A stretch of 64,000 nt of DNA, taken from NCBI GenBank assembly GCA_963514095.1, contig OY741268.1, positions 24,946,657 through 25,010,656 of the forward strand. The letters run 5' to 3'. Source of the stretch: Eutrigla gurnardus. Its lineage: Eukaryota > Chordata > Actinopteri > Perciformes > Triglidae. This document shows, in pieces, positions 48,966 through 63,300 of this stretch. The first letter of the stretch is position 1. The number at the start of each line of letters is the position of its first letter. The translations under genes were made by a program, and so were the position numbers. Below the pieces are notes generated by a model that did no database searches, was not told where the DNA came from, and was given only the letters and a program-made list of their open reading frames with translations.

Positions 48966-51900
48966 GGTCCAGGCATGGCCCTTGATACGAGTAGCTTGAG
49001 GAGGGTTTATTTGAGTGATGCTTTTTTTATTATGTTGTTTTATTTGCATTATTTTATTATATTTGACTTTGTGTCTTGAATAACTTTCTTAGCAACTGCA
49101 ATAACGCACCGACATGCAGAAGTCATGTTTGCCCATCTCCAACCACCTCCATAAAGCTTCCCACCTGCTTAAACATGCAGCGCCAGCAGCTGGATCGCGG
49201 CGCCCCGGTGGCACATGTTGTAGCATTCTAAAGCACAAAGCAACCATCCTTCACGCAGACGTCCCCGTTTCTAATCGGACCGTCATTACTCTGTTTTTTC
49301 CTTTTTACTGGTATGTCCAAGGTTAAAAAAATGCCCCAAAAAAGGTATTGGCAGCAGCTGCATCAAGTTACCTAACGTTAAAAATAGGCTGAAAGGGTGG
49401 ACTACATTATACATCTGTTTCATATAGCAGTTTTCTGCAGTGCAAATATTGTTTTGAAAGGCTACACGCCAACAATATGGATCAAACCTGAATATTTCTT
49501 TTGATAAAAACATGTTGAGAATTTTGGAAAACATCCATTTTAAAACGCTTTGAACCATTGGAAACGTCTGGATTACTCAATTTTGGTTCATTCTGGTTAA
49601 CATTTGATAGCCATTAACCAGTTAATGGGTGTTGAGCACGAGTGTATGCAGATCATGAACCCATATAGGTAGCCACATCTTACTATCTGAATAATTCATC
49701 TTATAAATAGCAGGAAAATGGCGCAATGCCTTTCTGCTGCCTCAAGATACCATTGTGCCAGGCTTGTGCTCGGCCACACCTCATGTTAACACCATGGACC
49801 TATAGGGCACATATATGGGCACACGTAGTGGGCACTTTTTCGTGAAAATAACAACTTTGTTGCATTGTACCATAAGCCGCTTTGCTCCAGGTATAAAATA
49901 GCGCCCTTTCTTGTCCTTTGACACCACTTTCACAAGATTGTTGTTCATGAGAAGCTGGAGGAAAACACGGGTCAAAGATAAGAAGAGTAGACCAGAATTT
50001 CTATGCCTTCCGTGTCATTCATCACAACGACCGGGCAAAATCAGATATTCGATGTGCGCATTCCTAACACAGAGCGTTTCCTTATTGTTGGGCGTATCAT
50101 CCCACATCTGTGGAGGGGCCAACACATGTGATTGAACTCTGGTGAGCACATGTGAAACATGATTGAATTCCTAGAGAGGATACACTCGAGCATACCAAGA
50201 AGAATTCAGCAGATATTTCAAGCCGCTCCTCTCATCTCCTCCACTGTGAAGACAGCACGTATAACATGGCAGCACTAACATCAATTTCTGGCTTTCGGTT
50301 GAAAGGAGGATGGATTTTTAGCCTTCTGGGATGCATCCCTAATAAAATTCAGGCAAGTGCAAGGAACCTGAACAGCGCTGGCATGGCACTACGTATATAA
50401 AAGCAAATCAAAGTTTATGACAATCACTTTAAAACGTAAACTGCTGTGTGTTGTTCCTGCTGTACTCGGTGATGGAGATGCTGATCGTCATGGAGGCCAG
50501 TTATCATGAGTCACCGACGGAGGGGAACCTTTACATCGATTGATTATTGTTTGTGAGTATCCTTTATGGATAAATGACCAGTTTCCGATTGAAAACTCTT
50601 CATTAAATGTTTTAAAAACGAACGTGTCTGACAACCTGCAGTGTACCAAACACTGATCCATGTGGATCGGCTGGACCAAATACCTGACAGGGATGGGAGC
50701 TATTAACACTACACAAACATATAGAGTTGAAGTGAAGGTTTGTGGTGAGTTAATTGAGGTCTGGCTGGTAATTACAGAGTTGATCTCTCTCAATCAGGGC
50801 TCCAAGTTCATCGGCACTGCACTACAAAAGCTTGGATCAACTTCTGTGGCTAGCATTGAACCGCCTCTGGGTTAAAGGAGACCACGCGGTTGTCCTTGGC
50901 CCGAATTATCATTCACAGAGACAATATCTAATGCAGATATGCAACTAAGAGTAACTCACGTCGGTGAGCAATTATTTAAGCAGAACAGAACAGCCAGAAG
51001 ACTGGTTGTCACGATAACGTGATTTAGACCGTCCTTGCGGTGATGCGTGCAGTATACACGATTTACGACGCAGTGATGTCGACAATTTGGTGGACGTCCC
51101 CCGCTAGGAATCGAGAAAATGAATTCTTGCGACCCCCATTACTGAAAAACACAAAGCTGCTAAATACTAAAACACAAACCGTATCGGCATGAAAGTATCA
51201 CAAAAAGTATCCTCATAAACCACACAAAGCCAGGCCTTTGAAGAGCCGATCATCCCGAGGACAACACTTAGCTATGCACCATTTCAAAAAGCAGTGAAGC
51301 CGTGCACTGAGTGCATGTAATTCACCACTTTCATCCGCTGCATTTTGAATTATGTTTTTCCACAGAAAAAATATTAAAAATTCAGATCGACCTGTCCAGG
51401 AGAAATTCATTTCTTTCTTTCTTTCTTTTTTTTTACAATAAAGTGAAAGCTGTGAATTGTGTGAGAGTAATGTGCAACATGTGCTATAAGTAAGGTGAGA
51501 AAATGAATCTCTCCATGCCCTAATAAGCTAAATAACAGCTTAAACTCAAGGTAAGTCTGCAGCACTTCTCAGTGAAAATAGAAAGATCAGCTTTATCGTT
51601 TGGTGTGAAAGGGGCTGCACAGAATAATACATATACCAAGCAGAGACATGACCCAGATGCTGCCTGTAAAACTAATGAGGTAATAATGCATTAGGTGCCT
51701 TAGCGTTTGCTGCAGTTACAGTAATGTGCAAACACAGATATATTCCACATTTAGGTAAAATATGGTGCTGCGACGGCTAGAACAGGAATTAATCAATTTG
51801 ATCTAAAAGCATCCCGGCGTGTTGCATCATATGCAGCGGTCTGGAAGCCTTCGCCGTTTCCCATGAGGACTGTACTTTAAAACGCTAACTGTCCTGATTC

Positions 51901-54900
51901 GTACGTCTCCGAGTGCTTAATTGTGATTGATGATCCAATGAGCCGAGACGGATTTTTGAGAAAGCGGCCGCGTTAATGAAGACAGCGACGCCCAACGCGT
52001 TATTTTGATGTTTCTTTTCAGGGACCCTCCGCTACACTACCTGGCTCCCTTTCAGACGACTCACAAATGCCAAAAGCACAGTGGTAGACTGACGCCATTG
52101 ACATGCAAATGCCTGCAGTTGCAGAGAAGTGAGAGGTGCCAAAGTGTATTGTTGTGTGACAAGCAGGATTTCTGAATACGTCGCTGAAAACAGAGTTGTA
52201 CACGAGTGCACTTGACACAGCGAAAAACCCTCAGCATCTATTTTTTTTGTTTTTTTTTTACATATAAAAAGGCATAATGGTTTCACGTTATGGCGAGGAG
52301 GCCCTATTTAAAGAGGGGCCACGAGGTTACTGCGGCCTAATGACAACACATTAAATGAGGTCTGTCAACTGTACATGATGCTTGGACTTTTATGGGAACA
52401 TAATTAAGTTTGGAGCCCGACGGTGATGTGCTTTTAAGTAAAAGGTCAACAGTAAACAGCGATGTGAGCCACACTTGATTACTATGTATAGCACAACATC
52501 AAAAAAGATGCTGCCGCGCTAATGAGGGGGTGACCTTCATCTTCGGCGTAAACAAAAACCAAACAAACACAGGCCACACCGCACGGTCTCCATCAGCCGT
52601 TAATAAGAGGTGTGCGAGAAATGAAGAGCGTTTAATATCTATAAAGGATATGTGGCAGACCATCTTTATTTATAGGAAAGGTTTACTGTGAAATGCAATC
52701 TGATTCCAAACACAAGATTAAGGTACTTCGTTTATAGTATCAGGAAAGCTGAAGTACTGATCTATAAACGTAAAGAAAAAGCTACACGGTATAATAAAAA
52801 TATAATCCTGGCTGCTTTCATTAGAGTAATAAATGATCGACGTTTATAAAATACGACAATCGGAAATGGAAATGCCGTTTAAGCATTTACATCTTAATTC
52901 ATCACATTACAGGCTCATTGGAGCTACAGCCAGGTGGATTTAGAGCAGATGTGGAGGGATTAGTGAGGTGATATATCAATCATCACGTATGAACCTCTCC
53001 TGTATCCAGCAGCATTACAGCCCCGCGCCCCCCCCCAAGCTTTGGAAAACAGATCAATTCATTGGAGGATGGAGTCAGAATGCATCATAATAATTGGACT
53101 TAAATTCCAGATATGTGAGTGTAAGAAAAGCAGGTTAGATAAACAGGCTCCATTGGTGTCGCTAGGTAAAAAAAAACAATATCCTGGAGGCAAAGAAAGC
53201 AGCTGCTTTCCTCCAGCGACTCCCCCAGCTGTCTGTTTAGCAAAGCAGCCGTCCTCTGCTCGCTGCATGTTGGTCACATTGATATTCTGGATATTATTAG
53301 TACGGCGGGAGACTCCGGTTGGTGATGAGCTCCGAGGGACATTTTAAATGACAGCGCCCTTTTCTTGGAGGGAGAGAGTAAACAACAGAGGCGACCAACG
53401 CTGTCTTGTTACTGAAACGCATTCGTGTAACTGAGGGGGGGCAAGGCCAGGAAGACAGGATGTGACTTTTCAGATATACAGGGTGGGAGGGGGGGTAGTG
53501 TGAAGGGAGACATGCCTCAATATCACACGCAAAGGAGGGAACACTGTCCCCTGACAACAGTCTTTTCGGCTCGCCCTGGCAGATACGTCTACTCTCCATT
53601 CACTATTTCTAATCCTGTCTGAAAGCCTATCTTGAATGTCAGGCTTCTTCCTAAATTGGCTCGTGTTCTCAGTGATTGATTAAAGTACTGTAACCCAGCT
53701 CTATCAGACTGCCCTGAACTCTGCATTTCAGCCAAATCTATTAGGTAATGCATCTTTTGTTATTGCAGCCCCCCCCACCCTGCCTACTACCCCCCAAAAA
53801 ACCATCCATTTACTACGATACAGAAATACAGAGTCGTACCTGGCACTGCGTGAGCTCGGCACACTTCAGATCAGGCAGGGGAGCCGCCTTAAGCTCACAA
53901 CTGTTTCTGACAAATGTGGCATCCTCATTCATGTTCCATTATTCAGCGGAATTGGCTTAAAATTCTCACTTGAGTCCAAAAACAGTGTGCACAGTGATAT
54001 ACTTAGGCACATTTTATAATCCCCCGTTTCTCGCTTTCTAGCTTTTTTTTGACTGATGCCATGCTGGTACCAGAAACTCGTATGTGTCCCATGACATTGA
54101 GCTAACAATAAGGCTATAATTCATGAGTTCTAATGCTGTAATATCCCCCCCCATGCCATTGCAAGAGAGGAGAGAGAGGAGAGGTTGCCCTGATATTACT
54201 GCTGACGCCTGAGTCCTAGACGTTGCACTTAGAGTGTCTCCTGCAGGACATCATTCAAACGCACCCTGGCACTAGGAAGTCCATGAGAGAAGAGGAGGCC
54301 ACCGCCGTACCAAACGCACACATGCTCAGACACTGCGGCTTACCGAGGGTACTCAAGGTCACACGGCGAGGCGCCACACGTTAAAGGGTATCGCCGCTTT
54401 GCAAAAGAAATCCCAGGGTATTTTAACCCGCATCATGCATGAATGCAATCTGGATTTAGTGGGAGAAAAATACCCGGCACAGACGCTCTGTACACGGAAC
54501 TCTGGCTATGAATTAAAATCCCATTTGTGTACTTTAAACAGAGTGGAAGACCACGTTAATGGCTGCACGCGTAAAAGTAGGCCACGTCCAAACACTGCAG
54601 GCGAATTTGGCCCCGGGTTGTCTGCACATCCTCAACAGAAAAAAAAAAAAACTGCACACAGCACGCACTGCGACTTACTACTGTATCTCGCTTCCTGCTC
54701 GGTGGCGACTTTGCAGCGAAGGGAGCCCAGAGCGATGACAACGCATACTGTAGAGTCTGTACACATCCTCGTACCGACCGCGATCACGCATCCAGACTTT
54801 AACGCACGATTTGACATTTCCCATTCTATTTTGCTCTCGCGAAATAACTTCTCTCGTCTGCCTCTTTTCCAACATCCCTCCCAATGTTTTTGTTGGTGGG

Positions 54901-55044
54901 ACGTCTATAAACATCCTCCCTCCTCCATGTTTCATTAGCAACCTGCGGGGGTGAAAAAAAAAGGGCTTTTCCCTAACATCTGGATGTTAGCTACCTTGAG
55001 TGGGAGTCATATCACATCAGATCCCACTACATCAAATGCGACTT

Positions 55045-55085
55045 GAGGGCACATTATTTATTCATTTAGCAGCTGACATCCAAAC
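55045..55085 (-). mobile_element. Degenerate L2-type retroposon tail
   Basis: The plus strand reads ttatttattcatttagcag, then ctgacatccaaacc, which resembles the reverse complement of the fish L2 tail (catttagcagacgcttttatccaaag form) with a deletion in the stem. Only the 3' tail is recognisable. Confidence 0.45.
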
Positions 55086-57430
55086 CATGCCCTAAACGGT
55101 GACACTTTGAAATGCTATTCCTCTGTGCCTGAACCGTGCCGATACGGGTGCAAACCAGTGGGATCTGGCAGGGGGAAGAGTTTTTATGTTCCTTTTAGCA
55201 GGCATGAACGCAGATGAGACGGAACAACGAGGCCATTGTTGTTCTCTAGCTGAAGAGGCCTTGGAGCTTCTGTGAGGAGCAAACACAACAAGGGGAAGTG
55301 CCTCCATGCTCCTGCTGTAAAATTTCATGTGACTACAAAGACACGCCACAGTTTTCATAACCACCAAAAGCAAAGCCCCGCGAGCCACAACTGCACGTCA
55401 CTATTTTCAATATTTACCTCTGTGGTGAGCAGAAACCCTGGCTAGCGTAAAAAAACTGGCCTGTGTAGACCTCAGTTTGTGTTTATGTGGGCGATTTTTA
55501 TTATCCTTTTTCATGTTTTATGAGTTGGCAGTGAAAAAAACAGCACGATAAATCAGGAGAAATTTTTTTCCCATTTGGCTTTTTTATTCAAAGACCGCTT
55601 GTTTGTTTGACGGAAAGTGCAAAGCTTTCGAGAACATAAATGTGTGTTAATACAACAAATCAGCACTCTGCTTCTATTCCCTTTTTAAAAGAAAAAAAAA
55701 AAATCTTTGAATAATATGTATGTGCACCTTTGATCTGAAGAGGGGGTCCCCTAGCAGAGGTTAGCGTTAGCAACTTGGCATGCAGACAAACTCCATGAAG
55801 GAAATCCATAAGTGATGGATATAAGAGAAAAGGTTTTCAGTGGAAGAGGAGAGCTGCAGGATTAAGTGCTTTAGATCTAATGATGAGAAGGGGTCCCGTT
55901 TTTTATTTGTTTTCAAACAAGCATCTTCTTCTTGATGGAATAGTGGCTGTGATCCGTCTCCGTAGGGTACATGGCTCATCAAAGACCTGGCTTTGTCAAA
56001 CAATCCATAAACTCTTAATGCCACATAACACAAGATGGTTGCCGGACAAGTTCAGGGAACGAAGAAAAAAAATCAATGACAGACAATTTCTCCCAATTTA
56101 CAATGTGATTATGGTCCGTACTGTTTTTATATCGCACACATTTAGTGTCTGACTCCGCACCATTCAGGGACAGCTCATGTTTTGGGAAGTTCGACCCTCC
56201 AGCTCAGAATTCCTCGGTGGGATTCTCGCTCTTCCTATCAATATCTGCGGTGGCGGCTGCCAGAAGATTTGGTAGCGCTGGATGCCCGGGGCTGTAAATC
56301 TGGGCCAGGGGTTGTGTGGGATGCTCAGATAAATGGGTTGGGCTTTGTTTTATTGCAGCGCTGCTTGTCTTAACTTTCTGTGTCTACCGGGGATTTAGAA
56401 AATTTGCTACTGTCCTTGGGCCTCTCTCTGCTACAGCGGCTCTGAGTCGGGTTTGAGTCGGCCCTGGTGCCCCGAGATTACATAAATATCCTCCATGAGC
56501 CATTCACCACTGTATCCATGCTCTACTGTTTTGGTCCCGTTTTTTATCTTCAGCAGTTTTTTTGTTTTTTTTTGCGCGAGTGTGGGGTGCAAGTCTCAGA
56601 TTAAAAGGGAAACTGAGGATCTTCATTTAACCCAAATTGACAAGTTCCTTTCACACTGTGCTGAACAACTAAACGCAAAGAGTAAACATTCCTTCAACGG
56701 GGGGATATTCGGCTCTCAAGGCCTCCGCTCTGAACCTTCGCTAATGGATTTGACTAAAAAAGGACCTTTACATGTGAAGCAGCTGTTTGTCATTCGTGTG
56801 CAGCAAAGCATCAATGTTCAGGAAAAGTGGGCCACCGAGACACAAAGCACAATTATCCCCGAGGAAATATGTCACATTCACGACGTCTTATGTGATCAGG
56901 TTTTCCTCTTTCATGCTTTCCAAATGTCTTATTTTAAAAAAGAAAAGCACACTGGGAAACAAAAGGCAAAGATATGGCTTATTGGGTCATTCTGGATTCA
57001 TTTTTACACACGGATCATGGATCTGCTGTATAAATCACATGGGTATCATTAGCATCAACCCCTGAGGAGTCTCCGGCTGCAGTGTGTAAGTGTATGTGCA
57101 CGCTGCTTAATGACTTTCCTTTAGGTCATTTTCAATAGCCAATCAAGTAAAATGATGTGTAGCAGTTCCAGGAGAATATTATACAGTTTGGAGGCCTTTT
57201 TTCACTGTAAAATACAAAACCCTTCCTACCTGCTACCTTTCAATAATTTAGTTCAGATGTAAGCTTGGGAGATATCTTGGTCATACAAATCAAGAAAGAA
57301 TCTAAATTCCATATCCCAGGTATATTGTTATTCTTCAGCAGCAATGGCAAATAACTCCATTCGACGTCCCATTAGTTAACATATAACTGGGTTCCAGGCT
57401 GCTAAAAAAAAAGAAAAAAAGAAAAAGCTT

Positions 57431-57452
57431 CGACAATAAATGCTTATTGTCG
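57431..57452. repeat. 9-bp perfect hairpin
   Basis: CGACAATAA, loop atgc, TTATTGTCG. It is preceded by an A-rich tract and followed by gggtttttc. No associated gene is visible. Confidence 0.85.
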
Positions 57453-59242
57453 GGTTTTTCTTTCCTTTGGAGTCGGGGCATCTGTAGAATTTTAAATGCA
57501 TGAAATGTGTGGAGCAGGTTTGGATGGAAAGAGGATGTGATTAAAGGGAATACGAGATGGGAATGCCAGTAGATTCTGGGGGTGTCAGAAAATCTTGAAT
57601 CATTTAGTCATTTTCAACATGGCCGGGAGATCTGCCTCAATCAAAAACTCTTCACATAAAAGAGGGAAGCGAGGAACACAATTCGGTAGCATTTGTATTC
57701 TGCTTGTTGTTCTGTGTATGGCTGTAAAAAATAGATGGCGAAGCCGTAGTTGTCCACAGCATGAATAAAACAAACTTTTCTTTTTTTGTTGTTGTTTGAC
57801 TGGCTTTCTCCAGCCCAGAGCTCACTTGTCAAAAGGCTTATCCGGGCTTACCTTTCTCCAACCTAACCATTTTCCTCTTGTTTCCTTTCAATCTCGACTC
57901 TTCCTCCCGTCCTTGCTCTTATCCTCGCTGATCCCCCGCTCCATTCCTGCTGCTCTCAGAGAACCATTTCTATCCAACAGTATCATTTCACTCTTCAGCT
58001 TCAGGACCCAACTGCCCACCATTATTATGTCATTCAGCACCTGCACTTAAACCCCGGCTGAAATTCACAATGGGCGTGGGGCTGAAAGGACCCGTGAGAG
58101 AAACTCGGCAGTCTCTCGTCCCAAATCTGCCTTCCTTGTTGTAGTGGACTTGAGAAACGAGAACGCGGGTCAAAAAATGTCACACGAGTGCTTTTAGCCC
58201 ATGGAACTACAGTATATTAATAATCACAGTTCAAATCGCATCCCACATTTAGTACAGCATTCTACAAATATGAGATTATGGATTTTTGAGCACATAACTT
58301 TTAGCAAAAACCCTCAAATCTGTGCTACTTAAAGGATCAGTAAAGCGCCTCGAGGATCCCTCTAGTCTTATGTGTTCGCCCACATCACCAAACTCCTCAG
58401 AAGCAAAACTTTGTTTTTCTAGATTAAAAAACAACAACAAGAAATACATCAAAATCTCAAGCTCCGGCTCTCATCCTCGCTTTTTCACGCACACCATTGT
58501 CATAGTGACCGACGGCCACCGATTCATCAGAGCTGCCTTTCTTGGGAGAGCAAGCCACGGGGCTATTTCGGTAGTGACCCAGATTGTCAGGTAAATCTGG
58601 ATCTGTATCAATATAACGAGCCACAGCGAGTCAAGGAGACTATTAGCATGGATTTTTAGAAAGCTCACAGAATATTTGAAATAATCAATAAGCTAAATGT
58701 TCTATTATTTAAGCTCCAAGAGCCTTGCAAAGTGTGTGCCTTTAAAGCACAACAAAACGCCAGAGAAAAGTCCCCAGTCTAATTTCCTTCCACGGTAATT
58801 TTGTCAGATTAATATCAACTCAATTTCCTGGAGTCTGTTCTTACACAAAGTGATGTCATGATGACGGTGTCGTTTGGAAGAACGCAGTAATTGCGGAGGA
58901 CGGCTGTGTTCTGGAGGAATAAGGGCACAGATGGGCCCCCGAGTTTGATGGAGGTATTTTCTCTGTCCTCAAAGGCTATCAGGAAGCATTGCCAAGCTGG
59001 CAAGAGATATAAATAGACTACAGTCACGAACAGGTCTCCGTGTAAGCACCAAAATACACCGATCCCCCAGCAGCCACTAGACTGTTAAGATAAAAGGATT
59101 ACGATGCCATTCAGAAAGATTAAACAGACTGATTACATATGGTTGCTTTATTTACTAAACCATGTATTGTTTTACTCACGTATCCCCTTTAAGGTTACTG
59201 GAGAGTACAACAAGGACACAGTGGACATCCATCAAAGGGCTA

Positions 59243-59272
<30 letters not shown>
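59243..59272. repeat. (AC)n(AT)n microsatellite
   Basis: About twelve AC units followed by three AT units. Confidence 0.96.
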
Positions 59273-59273
<1 letters not shown>

Positions 59274-59443
59274 CACGTCCATCCATCCACACTCACAATT
59301 CATACCTGCAGGCAAGTCAGTCAGAGTCTCCAGTCAAGCTGATTTGCATGTATTTGGGATGTAGGAGGAAATGTGAGCATCGGTAAAAACAGGGATGTAG
59401 ACAGCAAGGACATGTCCTCACCGCTGTTTTGGGGAATCTGGGA

Positions 59444-59476
59444 GTTTTAATGACCCCCTCCTCGGGTCATTAAAAC
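59444..59476. repeat. 13-bp perfect hairpin
   Basis: GTTTTAATGACCC and GGGTCATTAAAAC are exact reverse complements separated by 7 nt (cctcctc-type loop). No transcript evidence. Confidence 0.9.
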
Positions 59477-60155
59477 CTAATTTGACATTCAACCGTTTTA
59501 AAGGCTGATTCAACCTTTTTTTTAAAGTTGATATTCTAGAAATTGACTGTTCCAAGGCCAACAAAATGAAAGGGATTCAGTATTTCTCCTGCAGACTTTC
59601 ATACTTTCATAAAGGAGACGGTTTAGAAACATTGAAAAGATAACATTTATAAAAAGAGAAAATGCAGCAGAGAATAATATGCTTTTTAAGGGGGCTAGTT
59701 AGACATTTCTGTGGAGGTTGGAGAATTCGAGCTCTGGCTCGGATGAAAGAAAACCCAACATAGTCCACAGAGAGATGAACCAAAGGCCCTTTGGTTGACT
59801 GAGCCATCGCAATCCTGTGCTTTCCATTTATGATACACATTATATTTTTATTTGCTCCCCAGGATCCTCCATAGCTAAAAAAAAAAGCTAAATAGTCAGC
59901 CGGAACTTTGAACAAGTCACATCTGTGCCTAATGCTTTCTCCGTGTACCGTCATAAATACAGGTGAAAAGAGCAGAGAGGCTTCCTCTAAAGGATATAAA
60001 TAAACACACGCGCACACACAACCCTACATTATTTACGACTTGCCTTGAGAAATGAAAAAAAAGAAGAAGATAATGCAGCATGATCAGACGCTGGACTCAA
60101 TGTCGGCAGGGATTTGGTTAAATTTCATATCTAATCACAAATCGCCAATAATAAT

Positions 60156-60156
<1 letters not shown>

Positions 60157-60190
<34 letters not shown>
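60157..60190. repeat. (GT)17 microsatellite
   Basis: Uninterrupted GT. Confidence 0.97.
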
Positions 60191-60195
<5 letters not shown>

Positions 60196-60335
60196 TAGAA
60201 CCACGGAAGCGGAAAGAGAAAAGTAACGATACAACAGAATAAAAACTGTAATTAAAGAGTCTACTCGTGGTGCTGCAGTCTGTCAGCGTCCTGATGACCA
60301 ACCAGTTTCAGAAGGGAGTTTGAGTGTGTTTTGAC

Positions 60336-60336
<1 letters not shown>

Positions 60337-60366
<30 letters not shown>

Positions 60367-60379
60367 GTGTGTGTGTGTG
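60337..60379. repeat. (GT)n microsatellite, one GC step
   Basis: About 21 units with one GCGT interruption. It has the same orientation as the array 146 nt to the left. Confidence 0.97.
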
Positions 60380-63300
60380 AGAGATATAGTGAAAAGGCTC
60401 TCTATTAATCTCTTGCATTACTGCAGTTATTTCCACCCTCTTCATCACCAGCAGCATGTGCTCTGCCAGATTTTAAATATTTAAATCTCTAATCTGTCAG
60501 CATTATGAAGTTAACGTGCACACCCACAGACTGCTGGGTCTCCTATCAGTCACCGCCCCCTTCCACTTCACGTGAACCCCCCCTCCTCCCTCCCTCACGG
60601 GACCCCGATGCGGCCTTTTTCCGCGGCTCTGACCGACCGCCGTGTGCAATCTCTCGACGGCGGCGCAGACATGCTGCTGGACCCCTTGAGAAAAATTTCA
60701 GCTGGAAAGAAGACGAAGAAGAAAAAAACAAGCTGCGGCACCACGAAGCGCGAGGAAGCCTCTAATTGTTTCCCCAGTGTATGTGACCCAGTGACTCTGG
60801 AGGAGTTCTGCCTTGTTCTTTTACTACGGATAAACCAGCATTCATTATTGATTTGGTGGCACAGACTCTTACACAATATGGTCTCATGAGTGGGCCTAAG
60901 TGTTTTGTTGGTTTAGTGCGCAGTTGCATTAGAGTCTCACTAATACACCCTCTTTCACCTTTCTTACAAGCCCAGTCTTACTTTTTTTTTTTTTCACAAA
61001 CTCTGAATTAATAAGCAAGAATGAATAAATTGAATGGGATTAAAGCTTGAACGACAGTGACCCATATATGAATATTAGGTTGATGGAAGACACTCCAACG
61101 TAACCCATTTAGCCAGCTCCATGTCATGTCTTCATACGACAGGCTTTTACTAAGCTCCTTAAGAGCCTGCCCCAGGGGGATCTATGGTAGGCTGGAGGTA
61201 CTGACTCAGGCCTTATCTTCACTAATTTACCCCATGAATTAGACGGGCCCTCGCTTCTGTGTCCTGCCAGACCCACACAATGCTCACTCCCTGTTAAGAA
61301 AATAAGGAGAGAATGGCGGCTTAGCGATCGTGTAGTTGGATAAGAAGCTGAGGAATTGACGTGGGGGAGGGAGGGGGATCACTCCGCCACATCAACTTTT
61401 ACCTGGACAGTAACGTTCATCCGCGGGATTTAAAAAGTGTTGATTCTCTGTCACTTGTCTGTCTATTCTCAGGATGGATTAAAGCGGAATAAAATTGCAA
61501 TTTGAATCACAGGGATTAAGGTGAACCTTTTTCGCAAACAAACAGGCAGGGCTTCAACCTTGTCAGCGGCGAACGCAGCGGCGGAATGACTGTTTCTTTG
61601 TTCCTCCTCAGACTTACCTTAAATTCTTTCTGACAGACCGTTTCAAATTCAAATGAGGCGGCGAGCCGCCGGATGTGGACTTTTTTAGAGGACAGGAAAG
61701 TGGAGGGAATCTGGAAAAAATCTATACGTATATATGAAAGTTGTGCAGAATCGTAGTCGTAGCAAATAAGTGTGCAAAATACAAAATCGATGGGATGTAA
61801 ACAAACTTGCCCTGGTGGATTGATGCAGCTAAAAAGGTCACGTGTGCCGTTTGCATGTTCCACATGAATGAAATGAACTGAGCTTCAGCCCAATCTAAGC
61901 TTATGTAAGTCTAAGTACATCATCTTTGCATCCGAGAGCTTCCCTCCCTACGATGGCAGTCTCCCTCTCTCTCTCTCTGTGTGTGTGATGCATTTTTTAA
62001 AAGTCTCCTTTAAAAAAGGGAAAACAATTGGAAATAGCTCCTCACCGCTGTCGCATATTTTGGTCGTGTCCCTGATTTTGACCCAGCAGGCCCTTCATCT
62101 GCATGTTATCGAGTGTCGATTTTATAATTAATAAATAAATAATGAATAGATAACTTCTGGCAGACAGTGAGTGGAGACATACTGTGTGACATCTGCTTTG
62201 TAGTTAGAACGGCGATGTCCAAAAGAATCTTGTTTACTAAGCAGACATTGGTCTTTGGCAGGGAAACCTGTTAGTCAGGGGAGATGTTTTTGGGCAGTCA
62301 ACAACGTAAAATCTCCGTTAAATATGTTATGTGCAGTCGACTTGAGGCGTATCTTTGTGCCTCAGGCCAAAACCGTTTTGTTAGTCAAACAAAGGACTCT
62401 TTCATCTTTCACAGATTTAACAAAATACATCTTGTTCATTATTAAAATCAAAGTGACACAAGTGTATCTAGTGAAATGACGAGTAATACATATAAAAAAA
62501 AAAAACAATCAGGGTGTTTTTTCCGGCACAAATCTGTCACAAAAGGTGCGATTTAACGTTGTTGAAAGCGCATCCTCCTGAGCAAAATATGAGGAGACAA
62601 GTTTGTCCTGCGTCATTAGTCACTTTGCATCCGCGTCTGCAGCCAGATTATGAAAGAGCCGCCGCTGACACATCATGACACACAGGTTGGGGTTTGGAAT
62701 ACGCTATTGTTGGGGCCAATTACAAACCTGAAGGACTTTGTGGTGATGAGGTAAAAAAAACTAAAAGAATCCCGTCTCTCGCACCAACAGACGAGAAGCC
62801 TATACATCTGCTTTATGAGACATTTCTACACACTTTGTCTTCAACGCCAAAACGATCCCGTTTTCTCGTCGGCTCTGAAAATCAACATGCGTTAAATGTA
62901 ATCCTCTCGTTCCCTCATTGTGTGTACGACATTGAGAAGTAGTGGGGAAAACGGTGCTGGAGCAATGACAGGCTTTTCTTCAGGTGTGGGATAGGCAGTG
63001 ATGGGACATTATTTCAGAAGGTCAGAGGTATCCATTTGGGAAATTATTCAGCTCCTAGCTCCTGCTGCTCCGAGACAACACGTCAAACACGAGGAAGGAT
63101 ATTAGAAAACACAAATAACCTTCCGCAGCCGCTCCCGTACGTGCAACAACGCGCCTCGCCATATACACGGAGGACCCGCACACCTTTTGGGTTTTTTTTC
63201 CTCCGGATGTGAGAGGGCGATAATGAGAGCGCGCGGGGAGGAGAAACTGAAGGCTAAAGACCACGAGGGGCTCTCAGGCCGATGAGAGGATCGTCCACGC

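Noticed and set aside
54399..54938. 179-codon open frame on the plus strand
   Set aside because: No recognisable domain, a lysine run from a poly-A tract, and no supporting splice or promoter context.
56495..57052. 185-codon open frame on the plus strand
   Set aside because: Mixed low-complexity composition, no domain, overlapped by another frame of similar length.
57996..58014. TTCAGCACC half-site as a second RE1
   Set aside because: The second half-site is missing at the required spacing.
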